From assembly GCF_002914525.1 (NCBI RefSeq), contig NZ_LODW01000082.1, positions 248,001 through 312,000 of the forward strand: 64,000 bases of DNA. Direction: 5' to 3'. Position 1 is the stretch's first letter. Each line of letters opens with the position of its first letter. This DNA comes from Rhizobium hidalgonense. Its GTDB lineage: Bacteria; Pseudomonadota; Alphaproteobacteria; Rhizobiales; Rhizobiaceae. This document shows, in pieces, positions 33,780 to 42,052 of the stretch. Position numbers and translations under genes: made by a program. Under the pieces are notes generated by a model. That model ran no database searches. It was not told where the DNA came from and worked only from the letters and a program-made list of their open reading frames with translations.

Positions 33780-36584
33780 ATGAACAGCACCAAGACACTC
33801 AGCATTGTCATTGATCCATCGGGAACCGAGGCCGGCGGCCGGGTCGTCAAGCGCGAGCTCCAGGAGATCGGCAACGCCGCGAAGCAAACGCAGCGCATGA
33901 CTGATGCTTTGGGGCAGGCGCAGCAGCAAATGGCGAAGTCTGCGCAGACTTCGGCGCAAAGCCTGTTTCAACAACAGGACGCGCTGCGGGCCAAGTTCAA
34001 CCCGACCTTCGCCGTGCTTCAGCGCTACAAGCAGACGCAGAACGAGATCCGGCAGGCGCACACACTGGGCGCTCTGTCGGTCAATGAGATGACAACGGCT
34101 CTCTCCCGAGAGCGTCAGGCGGCCTTGTCTGCCGTTGCCGCGATCAAGGGGTACAACAGCGCGGTCACGGCCGCGTCCACCGCGCGACAGACGATGAACA
34201 AGGGTGGTGGGATCAGGAGCTTTGAGACTGCCAACCTGGCAGCACAGTTCCAGGATATCGCCGTGACGGCGGCAATGGGTATGAGCCCGCTTCAGATCGC
34301 CCTGCAGCAGGGAACGCAGCTTTCGGCCGTGCTCGGCCCTATGGGCGCAGGTGGCGCTGTAAAAGGCCTTGGCGCCGCGTTCTTGTCGCTCTTGAATCCT
34401 GTCTCTCTGGTGACGATGGGTCTCGTCGCAGGTACAGCCGCCCTCCTCCAGTATGTGGGTAGCGCCGTAAGCGGTACCAAGACGGTCGACGAGCTGCTCA
34501 GTCGACACGCGGACAATATTCGCGGAATCAAAGCCGCCTATGGTGAAGCCGCTGCCGGCCTCAAAGCCTATGTCTCGGAAAGCAAAGCTACGCTTGCGGC
34601 CAATGCTGGCGAAACGCTCGAAGCAACCAAGGCGATCGTCGCCAAATCCGCGCGCAACGAGCTGTCCGAGGCGCTCGCCCTGCCTGCCTCCGACTTCGCC
34701 GGCAACATCAATGTCATCGATCGGTTCAAAGAGGCGATCAATCAGCTGAAAAAGAGCACCGAAGCCGGCAAGCCGGACCTCCTGGCTTACCGCGATGCGC
34801 TGTCCCAGATCGCCACCAGCGCCGACGCGGCGCCCGCTCAGAAAAAGCTCGCCAACAGGCTGCGTGTGATCGACGAGGATGAACTGAAAGCCGCAATGGC
34901 GCTGCCGGGAATGCTGAAGGCGGTCCAGGTCGCCGCGGAACAGAGCGCCGGCGGGCTGGACAGGCTGAAGGCAATCGATGTCTCCCAGACCACACAGGGC
35001 GTCGCGGCGCTCGGCACATCGCTCCAGACGGTTTCGCAGACCGCGAAAGGCACCGCCGCCACGGTTGTCGATGTCGCCCAGCAGGCGGCAAACTCGAGGC
35101 GGCAGACGCTTACCTCGCTGGAGCAGTCCAGCGCTCAGCTGCGCTCGATGAAAGCCGAGCTCTCGGATCTTCAGAAGGCGATCGCCGAGGCTGCAAAAAC
35201 GCCAGTATCTGAGGTCTTCGGCGATGGCGTTGCCGGCCAGGCCGCCGCGGACGCGATTGCTCGGGCTGCATCATCGATCCAGAAGGTCTTCCAAGCGCTT
35301 GATGGTGGTCAAACGACCGCTCTGCAGGCGCACGAGAGCCTGGAGCTCATCCGGCAGAGCCTTTACCAGATCGGCGGCGACCCGCGGATCATCGACGGCT
35401 TCATAAACGCCCTGATGAACGGGAACGGGCGCGTTCGTGACCTCCAGGCATCCGTCGAATCCTTGTCGAAGTCGATCCTTTCGATCCCTGACAAGACGGT
35501 CAATATCGGCATCCGGCAATACACCGTCCCGTCGGCCGGCGGCGGCTCGGCAAACGTCAACGTCATCGGCGGTGGCGCTCCCGATATGACGATGCAGCAA
35601 TACAACATCAACGGTCGGAACCACACGGTCTACGGTGGCATCAGCACCTTCGCGACCCATGAGCAATATGCGACGCTGACGCCGGCGGCGCGGGAACGCA
35701 TCTATCGCGGTCAGTCGGATTTCATGCAGGAACTGTCGCCTACGACGTCGGGCGGGCTGATCTCTCAGAATGATTTTCAGACGATGTATGAAACTCTCGG
35801 CTATCGTGCGGCGGGTGGTCCGGTGTCTGCCGGCGGAACCTACCTGGTCGGTGAGAAAGGTCCGGAGATCCTGACGATGGCAGCGGCCGGATCCGTCACC
35901 AACGCCAACAGCACTGCCTCGATTCTCTCAGGTGGCCGCGATACCCTGTCGCTGATCGAGGACCACCTTTATGGCGCGCTCCAGGAACTCCGGATCCACA
36001 CCAACTATTTCGAGACCTATGAGAGCGACTTTGGCGAGATGATCGCCAGCCTTAAGGAGGTCAAATCCGGGATTGCATCGGTGGCTGTGGCGGCGCGCGC
36101 GTCGGCCATGAGTTCTTACGGCTCGTTGGGCGGCGGTTACTCCAAGCGTGGAGGCGGCGGCTATGCTGGCTCGGGCTCGGGTTCCAACTCCGCGATCGTC
36201 GACTACAACTCCCCCTATATGGGGCCCGGGATTACCTTCACGAATGGGACGGGCGCCATCGGCTACGCCACCTATAACATCACCCCGGGCATACTCGGGA
36301 CACAGCACAACCCCGGCCTGACTGGCTTTGCGACCGGCGGCCAGATTATGGCGGGTGAAGACCAGAAGGTCGAGTTCTTCAAGCGCAACAAGGAACGTGT
36401 CCTGATCGTCGATGACAGCAAGGTATCGGATCAGCGCAGCGGCAGCTCGGCCAGCAAGGAAAAGGCCACCGTGCACGCGCCGATCACGGTCAACTTCCAC
36501 GGCGACACAGGCGACGCTCGTTCCCGCCAGGCCGTGGCGGATGATTTCCGCCGCGTCGTCCAGCAGGTCGTGCGGGGCCGATAG
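33780..36584 (+). CDS. Tail tape-measure protein
   Basis: This 934-residue protein sets tail length in siphovirus-like phages. It has helical, Gln/Ala-rich N-terminal sequence, a conserved FETANLAAQFQDIAVTAAMG segment near residue 150, hydrophobic membrane-like helices (about 160-225), a long coiled region, and a Gly/Ser-rich stretch near 775-800. The end ITVNFHGDTGDARSRQAVAD is typical. The frame is intact over 2.8 kb. The tail tube and distal genes that usually accompany it are missing. Confidence 0.87.
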   Translation: MNSTKTLSIVIDPSGTEAGGRVVKRELQEIGNAAKQTQRMTDALGQAQQQMAKSAQTSAQSLFQQQDALRAKFNPTFAVLQRYKQTQNEIRQAHTLGALSVNEMTTALSRERQAALSAVAAIKGYNSAVTAASTARQTMNKGGGIRSFETANLAAQFQDIAVTAAMGMSPLQIALQQGTQLSAVLGPMGAGGAVKGLGAAFLSLLNPVSLVTMGLVAGTAALLQYVGSAVSGTKTVDELLSRHADNIRGIKAAYGEAAAGLKAYVSESKATLAANAGETLEATKAIVAKSARNELSEALALPASDFAGNINVIDRFKEAINQLKKSTEAGKPDLLAYRDALSQIATSADAAPAQKKLANRLRVIDEDELKAAMALPGMLKAVQVAAEQSAGGLDRLKAIDVSQTTQGVAALGTSLQTVSQTAKGTAATVVDVAQQAANSRRQTLTSLEQSSAQLRSMKAELSDLQKAIAEAAKTPVSEVFGDGVAGQAAADAIARAASSIQKVFQALDGGQTTALQAHESLELIRQSLYQIGGDPRIIDGFINALMNGNGRVRDLQASVESLSKSILSIPDKTVNIGIRQYTVPSAGGGSANVNVIGGGAPDMTMQQYNINGRNHTVYGGISTFATHEQYATLTPAARERIYRGQSDFMQELSPTTSGGLISQNDFQTMYETLGYRAAGGPVSAGGTYLVGEKGPEILTMAAAGSVTNANSTASILSGGRDTLSLIEDHLYGALQELRIHTNYFETYESDFGEMIASLKEVKSGIASVAVAARASAMSSYGSLGGGYSKRGGGGYAGSGSGSNSAIVDYNSPYMGPGITFTNGTGAIGYATYNITPGILGTQHNPGLTGFATGGQIMAGEDQKVEFFKRNKERVLIVDDSKVSDQRSGSSASKEKATVHAPITVNFHGDTGDARSRQAVADDFRRVVQQVVRGR

Positions 36585-36587
36585 ACC

Positions 36588-37043
36588 ATGAGCTCCCGTT
36601 TTGAGATCGAAGTCGAAGGCGTCGGCGTCATGCGCCCGGTCAATAATTTCCAGATGGCGCGGATCAAGAACATTTCCGATCACGAGAACCGAGAGATCGC
36701 TTTCGTCGCGTTCGGCCTCGGCATGACGATTAAGCAGTTCAAAGCGTTGCCTGAAGAACAGCGCCGCGCCGCCTGGGATGCACACAGCCGGCTCTGCAGC
36801 CCTGCCGCCCTTGCACCCGAGCCGAAGGCGCAACCGGACCGCCCCCGGCTGCCGCGACGCTTCGAACGGGTTTCCGACGACAAGATGATCCAGATCGGCC
36901 GGGAGCTGATCAGAATCAAAGACCAGCTGCCCCATGGCCATTTCGGTCCATGGCTCAAGGAGAACAGCGGGCTGTCCATCGGCCAGGCGCAACGCTTCAT
37001 GCGCGCAGCAAAGGAAGCCCAGCAGGAGCGATCGGCAGCATGA
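36588..37043 (+). CDS. Hypothetical protein with DUF3102-like C-terminus
   Basis: The 151-residue protein has a C-terminal DUF3102-type segment (LIRIKDQLPHGHFGPWLKEN, then SIGQAQRFMRAAKE), a small HTH-like unit common in phages. The N-terminal part (RIKNISDHENREIAFVAFGL) is unrecognised. It starts 3 bp after the tape-measure stop, where distal tail genes would be expected, so it may mark a deletion junction. Confidence 0.65.
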   Translation: MSSRFEIEVEGVGVMRPVNNFQMARIKNISDHENREIAFVAFGLGMTIKQFKALPEEQRRAAWDAHSRLCSPAALAPEPKAQPDRPRLPRRFERVSDDKMIQIGRELIRIKDQLPHGHFGPWLKENSGLSIGQAQRFMRAAKEAQQERSAA

Positions 37044-37243
37044 CCATCTACGACCAGGACAGAAGTGATTCGGAGAAGTTGTATCGCGCGTTGGGGATGG
37101 CTGTGGCGCTCGCGGGCGCCCGACGCCCAGGCATGCCGTTGATGGCAGATGCCGGAGCGTGGGCCGATCTGATCAGGAATTTCGCAGAGATCAGCGATCA
37201 AGAAGCCAGCGAACTCGTCAACCGGCTCATTCAGGCATCTTGA
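37040..37243 (+). CDS. 67-residue hypothetical protein
   Basis: It is coupled to the preceding gene by ATGA overlap. It is helical (SEKLYRALGMAVALAGARRP, ISDQEASELVNRLIQ), and its end overlaps the convergent minus-strand gene by 17 bp. Function unknown. Confidence 0.6.
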   Translation: MTIYDQDRSDSEKLYRALGMAVALAGARRPGMPLMADAGAWADLIRNFAEISDQEASELVNRLIQAS

Positions 37244-37661
37244 ACCCGACTGGAAGGTTCGTCGCACGAGCATCGTAGACGCCTTGGCATTTGGGACAGA
37301 GATCGTGCCCAGACAGACCGCGGGAGATCGGGATCTGCGCGCCGTTAGATTGCTCACACGCTGGGCAGAAGGCCTTACTTAGCGGCTTTCCGTCCTCACC
37401 AATCCCGAAGTTGTAATTGCCAATCCGTATTGTCTTGAGTTTGCCTTCATTGACCCGCTTGAGGCGTTCGATTTCTTGATCTTTTTCCTGCAGGGCTGCC
37501 TTGGCGTCGGCTAGGGCGATCTTAACGTCCGCGAGGTTGCCATAGAGCTCGGCAATCTGAAGTCTGAATTCGGAGGCCTTGAAATCCTGATCGAATTCTC
37601 TGAGTTTCTTGGCTATGTCTAAAGCTTGCGTTGCCGCAGCCAGCCCCATCATGATATCCAT
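37227..37661 (-). CDS. Coiled-coil plus zinc-ribbon protein
   Basis: The 144-residue protein has an N-terminal coiled coil (about 20-75, KIALADAKAALQEKDQEIER), then a zinc ribbon with CPAC (about 99-102) and CPKC (about 122-125). GGGGG precedes the ATG. It is the first of a minus-strand block of accessory genes at the distal end of the element, in the position where phage cargo genes usually lie. Function unknown. Confidence 0.68.
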   Translation of the reverse strand: MDIMMGLAAATQALDIAKKLREFDQDFKASEFRLQIAELYGNLADVKIALADAKAALQEKDQEIERLKRVNEGKLKTIRIGNYNFGIGEDGKPLSKAFCPACEQSNGAQIPISRGLSGHDLCPKCQGVYDARATNLPVGFKMPE

Positions 37662-37870
37662 TGTTCCCCCTGCAATTGACTCTGGTCACTTCCCCTCATC
37701 AGCCCATAGGCTGTCGTTGCATCGAAGCAGAGGAGATCAGAAGAGTCGAGACGGCATCACGCACACTGTGCGGATGGCATAGGGAGTCCAAGGAGCGCCA
37801 TCGGCCGCTTAACCCAGCCAGACACCCGCCAAGCCCTGCTGCGCGTCTACGGGCCTCTATGGGGCAAAGC

Positions 37871-38074
37871 TCAGGAGAAACATCCGGGCGGGGTGAACAT
37901 CTCGACGGCCCGGATTTCCCGATCGGTCAGCGGCGTGCCGTTCTCCCAGACGAAGCTGAACAGATCCATATAATATAGGGCGTCCAGCGTATCGCCGATC
38001 TGCTTTATCGGGCGATCGGGATAGAGTTCGTTGTAGCGCCGACGGGCGGCTTCAGCCTTGGCTTCCCAGTCCAT
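37871..38074 (-). CDS. 67-residue hypothetical protein
   Basis: A small soluble protein (EAKAEAARRRYNELYPDRPI, YYMDLFSFVWENGTPLTDRE). The 209 bp between it and the preceding coiled-coil/zinc-ribbon gene show nothing recognisable. Function unknown. Confidence 0.55.
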   Translation of the reverse strand: MDWEAKAEAARRRYNELYPDRPIKQIGDTLDALYYMDLFSFVWENGTPLTDREIRAVEMFTPPGCFS

Positions 38075-38092
38075 AGCCCATTCCCTGCGGCA

Positions 38093-38383
38093 TCAGGAGC
38101 TCCACAGGCCCTTCACCGTATTGCTGGGATCTATCTCCCGCACCGTATATGTCTGCTCTCGCCCGATGATGATCAAGACCAGGCCGGAAAGGAAGGCGAC
38201 GCTACACGCCATCAATCCGACCAGCGGCGGCCACAGGTTGCGATCATAGGTGTCCAGCAATTCGTTGGTCAGCCACCAATAGCAAGCGGCATCGGCGAGC
38301 GGGCTGAAAATGAACATCGATACGCCCAGCAAGCCCATCGAGCTGAAATACTGCGACCCTGAAATCTCGAATCTCTTTGTCAT
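38093..38383 (-). CDS. Small two-helix membrane protein
   Basis: The 96-residue product has hydrophobic segments at about 12-38 and 53-74 and a polar C-terminus. It may be a membrane accessory or lysis-related protein, but nothing identifies it as a holin. Function unknown. Confidence 0.6.
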   Translation of the reverse strand: MTKRFEISGSQYFSSMGLLGVSMFIFSPLADAACYWWLTNELLDTYDRNLWPPLVGLMACSVAFLSGLVLIIIGREQTYTVREIDPSNTVKGLWSS

Positions 38384-38452
38384 GGCCCCTCGCCTTTACT
38401 CTCTCTGGATGCAGAGTGGCAGAATGCACTCTCTCCAGTCAAATCGTTCTCG

Positions 38453-38992
38453 CTACGGCTTATCGGCGTAGCTGAGACGCTTGCGATTTCGTTCAGCAAG
38501 CCAGTCCCCCAAAGTTCCGATTCGCCGCTGATCATGCGTCATGTACGGAAGGCATAGGACGGGAAACGAAATCAGCCATTTCTCAAAGGCGTCTTCCAGT
38601 AGGAGTATTTTTTCGATGACCTCGCTACGTTCTGGCCCGTCAGCGACAAGCTTCTCCAGTCTGGCTTTTAGAAGGCTGAGTTCGGTGGCGAAGGCCACAA
38701 GTCGCTTGATTTCCGTCGTGACGTCCTCGCCAAACAGGTAGCGAGAACTGCTATAGGCGAGTGCTAAACGGCGCCGAGCGTTGAAGTCTGAAAGGTTACC
38801 TTCATTAGACCAGTAGTGCCCCAGGGCGTCGTTGACCTCGTCTATCACCTTCATGCGTCTTTCGAAGAGGTCAAGCATCACCTTTTGATGCGCGGTTCGC
38901 CACTGCAGAAAGCCGATCACACCGACTGCAACGGCGATCGTCGGGGTAAGAAGCGCCTGCAAGATCTGTATCCAGGCCGGAACAGCACTCAT
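38453..38992 (-). CDS. Hypothetical protein with one membrane anchor
   Basis: The 179-residue protein starts MSAVPAWIQILQALLTPTIA, giving a membrane helix at about 8-26, followed by a helical cytoplasmic domain rich in Leu and charged residues. ATG 38992 has AAGGAAA upstream. It follows the RHH gene by 10 bp, so the two form a pair. Single-TM proteins of this shape occur in phage cargo; function unknown. Confidence 0.62.
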   Translation of the reverse strand: MSAVPAWIQILQALLTPTIAVAVGVIGFLQWRTAHQKVMLDLFERRMKVIDEVNDALGHYWSNEGNLSDFNARRRLALAYSSSRYLFGEDVTTEIKRLVAFATELSLLKARLEKLVADGPERSEVIEKILLLEDAFEKWLISFPVLCLPYMTHDQRRIGTLGDWLAERNRKRLSYADKP

Positions 38993-39002
38993 TTTCCTTA
39001 CC

Positions 39003-39167
39003 TCACGCCTTCGCCGCGGCCAGTAGCACATCGCGCACCCAGTCGCTCAATGTCGCCGTTCCGGCCGTCTGCGCCGCAGAGGCAAGCATTTCCATTTCAT
39101 CATCAGTCAACATCACGACCAGGCGCTTATCGCGCTTCAAGTGCATCGGAACCGGCGGTCTACCCAT
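39003..39167 (-). CDS. CopG-like ribbon-helix-helix protein, 54 residues
   Basis: ATG 39167 opens MGRPPVPMHLKRDKRLVVML, followed by TDDEMEMLASAAQTAGTATL and SDWVRDVL, an RHH_1/CopG pattern with a basic N-terminal strand. It is short but has strong family signature. It may regulate the downstream membrane-anchored gene, 10 bp away. Confidence 0.75.
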   Translation of the reverse strand: MGRPPVPMHLKRDKRLVVMLTDDEMEMLASAAQTAGTATLSDWVRDVLLAAAKA

Positions 39168-39240
39168 ATCGTCACCTCATTCTGTCTGCCGGCAGAATAG
39201 TGCGGGCTAGTTTATGTTGCAATAAGTATTTGCATAGCTA

Positions 39241-39297
39241 TTGACACATAAATAATAATGGCAGTAAATATGCACATAGAAACTCATTAGTCGGAGG
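39241..39297 (+). promoter_or_regulatory. Strong promoter and ribosome-binding site for the small-peptide operon
   Basis: TTGACA (39241-39246), an 18-bp spacer and TAAATA (39265-39270) form a near-consensus promoter in an AT-rich stretch. GGAGG (39293-39297) lies 9 nt before the ATG of the 24-residue peptide. Confidence 0.6.
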
Positions 39298-39306
39298 GAA
39301 CCGATC

Positions 39307-39381
39307 ATGCTAACCGCTCTTGCAATCACCATCATCGGTTTGGTTGCGGCATTCCTCCTCAAGGACATCTACCTGGCCTGA
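39307..39381 (+). CDS. 24-residue single-span membrane peptide
   Basis: The frame ATG 39307 to TGA 39381 encodes 24 residues, almost all hydrophobic (MLTALAITIIGLVAAFLL, ending KDIYLA). An ideal Shine-Dalgarno and near-consensus promoter precede it. It resembles small membrane toxins or KdpF-like peptides. Expression and function are unproven. Confidence 0.6.
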   Translation: MLTALAITIIGLVAAFLLKDIYLA

Positions 39382-39424
39382 GATCAGGCAACCAAAGATC
39401 GTCAACCACAATCTGGAGATCACA

Positions 39425-39835
39425 ATGCTTGACAAACCCGTTCAGGCCGCCGGCGAAGCCATGCTTACCCGTCGCCAACTCATTGCCGCCTCGTCCGCCG
39501 CTGCTGTGATCGGTGTTGCCGGCATCGCGCCGATCGCAGCTCATGCCGCCGTCGCGGATCCGCTGCTGACTGCGGTCGCTGCTTTCCGGTCTGGTATGGC
39601 GGATTACAACGCCAACGCGCCGCAAGATGATCCTGGGGCGAATGCCTACAGCTTGAGCTCGTGGAAGCCACCGCACGCGGTCCTGGCAAACTGGACGGCG
39701 CCCGCCACGACCCGGGACGGCGCGATGGCAGCCCTTCGCCTCGCGGTCGACGAGGAGGAGACTGGAGACAGTCCTCTCGTTGGCCCGATGATGCGGGCAG
39801 CTCTCGCATACCTCGAGCAGGAGGGCGCGCTATGA
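39425..39835 (+). CDS. Tat-signal small exported protein 1
   Basis: The 136-residue product has a twin-arginine signal (LTRRQLIAASSAAAVIGVAG) after a short N-terminal region, then a small soluble domain with SLSSWKPPHAVLANW. The ATG of the next gene overlaps its stop (ATGA). Small Tat proteins of this kind recur in rhizobial islands; function unknown. Confidence 0.68.
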   Translation: MLDKPVQAAGEAMLTRRQLIAASSAAAVIGVAGIAPIAAHAAVADPLLTAVAAFRSGMADYNANAPQDDPGANAYSLSSWKPPHAVLANWTAPATTRDGAMAALRLAVDEEETGDSPLVGPMMRAALAYLEQEGAL

Positions 39836-40215
39836 CGAGGATCACCCGCCGCCGGCTCCTGGGTGGCGCAGCCGCTGCATCGCTCCCTGTGGCCTTGCCA
39901 GCGGCTGCAGCCGGCTTGGATGACGTCGCCATTGTCCGGATGCTGATCGACGCCCACAAGGCCGCTGTAGGCCGGTGGGACGATCTGCCAGAGATATGGC
40001 CCGACGAGGCCTCCATTGCTTTGTGGGAGAAGCTAAGCGCTGAAAAGGACGAGGCCGCCAAGGCCGTCTGCTTCTACCGTCCGACCACCTTGGAAGGCGT
40101 TCACGCCAAGGCCGAATACATCTTTGGCTGCGAGGACTTTGTCGACCAGGAAGCGAACGATGATTGGACCCGGGCTGAGCTGATCAGCGGCTTCCTGCCG
40201 GCGGGAACCGTTTGA
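39832..40215 (+). CDS. Tat-signal small exported protein 2
   Basis: The 127-residue product starts MTRITRRRLLGGAAAASLPV, a typical Tat signal peptide. The mature part is helical (DVAIVRMLIDAHKAAVGRWD, EKLSAEKDEAAKAVCFYRPT). It is translationally coupled to the preceding Tat gene, so the two probably act together. Function unknown. Confidence 0.68.
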   Translation: MTRITRRRLLGGAAAASLPVALPAAAAGLDDVAIVRMLIDAHKAAVGRWDDLPEIWPDEASIALWEKLSAEKDEAAKAVCFYRPTTLEGVHAKAEYIFGCEDFVDQEANDDWTRAELISGFLPAGTV

Positions 40216-40220
40216 TTATA

Positions 40221-40448
40221 TCAGATGCTCAACGGTGCTGACGTGGCAACCTTCGGAAGGAGGTTCCTTTCGTCATCTTTCGCCCGGAGCAGGGCGTCTA
40301 TTGTTTGCTGAACCTGAACGAGCTGGTCGCGCCAACCCTCAGTGTGGGCGCGTGCATAATCGCCAGCCAAGTTTTCGGCTAGAGTCCTTCGATGCTCTCG
40401 CATCTTCACCAGCGCTGCGTCCAAGTTCTTCAGATGCTCATCTGCCAT
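40221..40448 (-). CDS. 75-residue helical hypothetical protein
   Basis: It is almost entirely alpha-helical (LKNLDAALVKMREHRRTLAE, DQLVQVQQTIDALLRAKDDE) and probably a small coiled coil. It is the last gene before the right att site. Function unknown. Confidence 0.6.
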   Translation of the reverse strand: MADEHLKNLDAALVKMREHRRTLAENLAGDYARAHTEGWRDQLVQVQQTIDALLRAKDDERNLLPKVATSAPLSI

Positions 40449-40586
40449 TCTAGAGCCCTTCCATGTTGCATTCCATGTCGCGTGGAGCAGCCGAGTGTGA
40501 CAGAAAGCCGTTTGAAATCAATGGTAGCTGCTTGCAACATGACGCAACATGTTTTCGGGGAGCGTATAATCTAAGTCATTGAAATT

Positions 40587-40633
40587 AATGGTGATCCCGA
40601 CGCGATTCGAACGCGTGACCCCCAGATTAGGAA
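40587..40633 (-). repeat. Right attachment site within tRNA-Arg
   Basis: These 47 bp overlap the 3' part of the intact tRNA-Arg and pair with 24381-24427 (45/47 identical). Integration restored the tRNA with the element's own 3' segment. Confidence 0.88.
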
Positions 40634-40665
40634 TCTGGTGCTCTATCCTGCTGAGCTACGGGACC
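40589..40665 (-). tRNA. tRNA-Arg (anticodon CCT)
   Basis: The 77-nt cloverleaf has acceptor pairs GGTCCCG/CGGGATC, a D arm GCTCAGCAGGATAGAGC, anticodon stem CCAGA/TCTGG with loop TTCCTAA (anticodon CCT, reading AGG), T arm ACGCG-TTCGAAT-CGCGT and an encoded CCA end. It is the integration site of the adjacent element and is left intact. Confidence 0.95.
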
Positions 40666-40683
40666 ACTTGATGCCATGCATAC

Positions 40684-40711
40684 AAAAGGCTTGGCGCGAA
40701 GCCAAGCCTTA
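40684..40711 (-). terminator. Rho-independent terminator of the amidohydrolase gene
   Basis: A 10-bp stem AAGGCTTGGC/GCCAAGCCTT with a 5-nt loop is followed on the minus strand by TTTTG. It lies 8 bp after the M20 gene. Confidence 0.8.
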
Positions 40712-40718
40712 ATTGTCG

Positions 40719-41882
40719 TCAGAGGCCGAGCCGTTGTTCGGCCAGGCGAACCCAGTAGGAGATGCCGTGGGCGATGGCTTCGTCGTTGAAGTCGTAGGCC
40801 GGGTTGTGCAGGCCGGCGCTGTCGCCGTTGCCGATGAAGATGAAGGCGCCGGGGCGGGCGTTCAGCATGTAGGAAAAGTCTTCGCCGCCCATCATCGGGT
40901 CGATCTCGGCATTGACGTTCGCCTCGCCGGCGATGGCGGCAGCGGTTGCGACCGCATGCTCGGTCTCGTCGGGATGGTTGACGGTGACGGGGTAGTTGCG
41001 GTGGAAGCTGATTTCGGCCTCGGCGCCGTGGGCTGCGACCATGCCCTCGATGATCTGCCGGAACCGCGTCTCGGCCAGCGTGCGCATCTCGGGGTCGAGG
41101 GTGCGGACGGTGCCGGCGAAGGTCGCATCGTTCGGGATGACGTTATGGGCGAAACCGGCATTGAACTTGGTCACCGAAACGACGACCGAGCTGATCGGAT
41201 CGGCGGTGCGCGAGGCGATCATCTGCAGGTTGGCGACGATCTGGGCGCTGATCACAATCGGGTCGATCGTCCGGTGCGGCTGGGCGGCGTGGCCGCCGCG
41301 GCCCTTGATGGTGACGGTGAATTCGTCGGTCGCCGCCATGATCGCGCCCTTGCGGGTGGCGAACTGTCCCACCGGCAGGCCCGGCAGATTGTGCATGCCG
41401 TAGACCTCTTCGATCTCGAAGCGCTCCATCATGCCGTCCTTGACCATCAGGTTGCCGCCGCCGCCGCCTTCTTCGGCGGGCTGGAAGATGACGGCGATAT
41501 TGCCGTTGAAATTGCGGGTCTCGGCCAGATATTTCGCCGCGCCGAGCAGCATGGCGGTGTGGCCGTCATGGCCGCAGGCATGCATCTTGCCCGGCGTCTT
41601 CGAGGCCCAGGGTTTGCCTGATATTTCGGTGAGCGGCAGGGCGTCCATGTCGGCGCGCAGGCCGACGGTGCGGTGGCCTTCGCCCTTGCCCTTGATCAGG
41701 CCGACGACGCCGGTGCGGCCGATGCCGGTGACGATCTCGTCGACACCGAATTCCTTGAGTTTCTCAGCGACGAAGGCGGCGGTGTTTTCCACCGCGAAGA
41801 GCAGCTCGGGCCGGGCGTGGATGTGGCGGCGCCACTCGGCGACCTCGTCCTGCAATTCCGCGGCTCTGTTCAAAATCGGCAT
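40719..41882 (-). CDS. M20-family amidohydrolase (hippurate hydrolase-like)
   Basis: The 387-residue enzyme belongs to the M20D branch that hydrolyses N-acyl amino acids. Metal ligands are seen as HACGHDGHT (Cys103, His105), PAEEGGGG (Glu137/138), YGMHNLPG and the C-terminal FIGNGDSAGLHNPAYDF. The dimerisation domain lies between about 185 and 295. ATG 41882 has AGGAA upstream. It is cytoplasmic and the physiological substrate is unknown. Confidence 0.9.
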   Translation of the reverse strand: MPILNRAAELQDEVAEWRRHIHARPELLFAVENTAAFVAEKLKEFGVDEIVTGIGRTGVVGLIKGKGEGHRTVGLRADMDALPLTEISGKPWASKTPGKMHACGHDGHTAMLLGAAKYLAETRNFNGNIAVIFQPAEEGGGGGNLMVKDGMMERFEIEEVYGMHNLPGLPVGQFATRKGAIMAATDEFTVTIKGRGGHAAQPHRTIDPIVISAQIVANLQMIASRTADPISSVVVSVTKFNAGFAHNVIPNDATFAGTVRTLDPEMRTLAETRFRQIIEGMVAAHGAEAEISFHRNYPVTVNHPDETEHAVATAAAIAGEANVNAEIDPMMGGEDFSYMLNARPGAFIFIGNGDSAGLHNPAYDFNDEAIAHGISYWVRLAEQRLGL

Positions 41883-42052
41883 ACTGACGTTCCTGTTGAA
41901 AACCCGACCATCTTTCATCGCATCACAAGGGTGTTGAGGCTGGGCTGTGAGGCTTTTGGAAATTACTTAGTCAATGACCTTTGCCATGTCATAGCCATAT
42001 AGGCTAAATAGGGGAAGATTTCGAGATTTTCCTGATATCCGAAGGACGAACC

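Larger units (their letters stand above)
24381..40633. mobile_element. 16.2-kb integrated phage-related element in tRNA-Arg(CCT)
   Basis: Direct repeats offset by exactly 16,206 bp bound it. One end carries a tyrosine integrase and the other lies inside a complete tRNA-Arg. Inside are repressor, excisionase-like, replication-like, Topo VI-A-like, resolvase, terminase (small and large), gp10-like and tape-measure genes, and then accessory genes. Portal, capsid, protease, distal tail and lysis genes are not recognisable, so it is a reduced prophage or a satellite. Confidence 0.88.
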
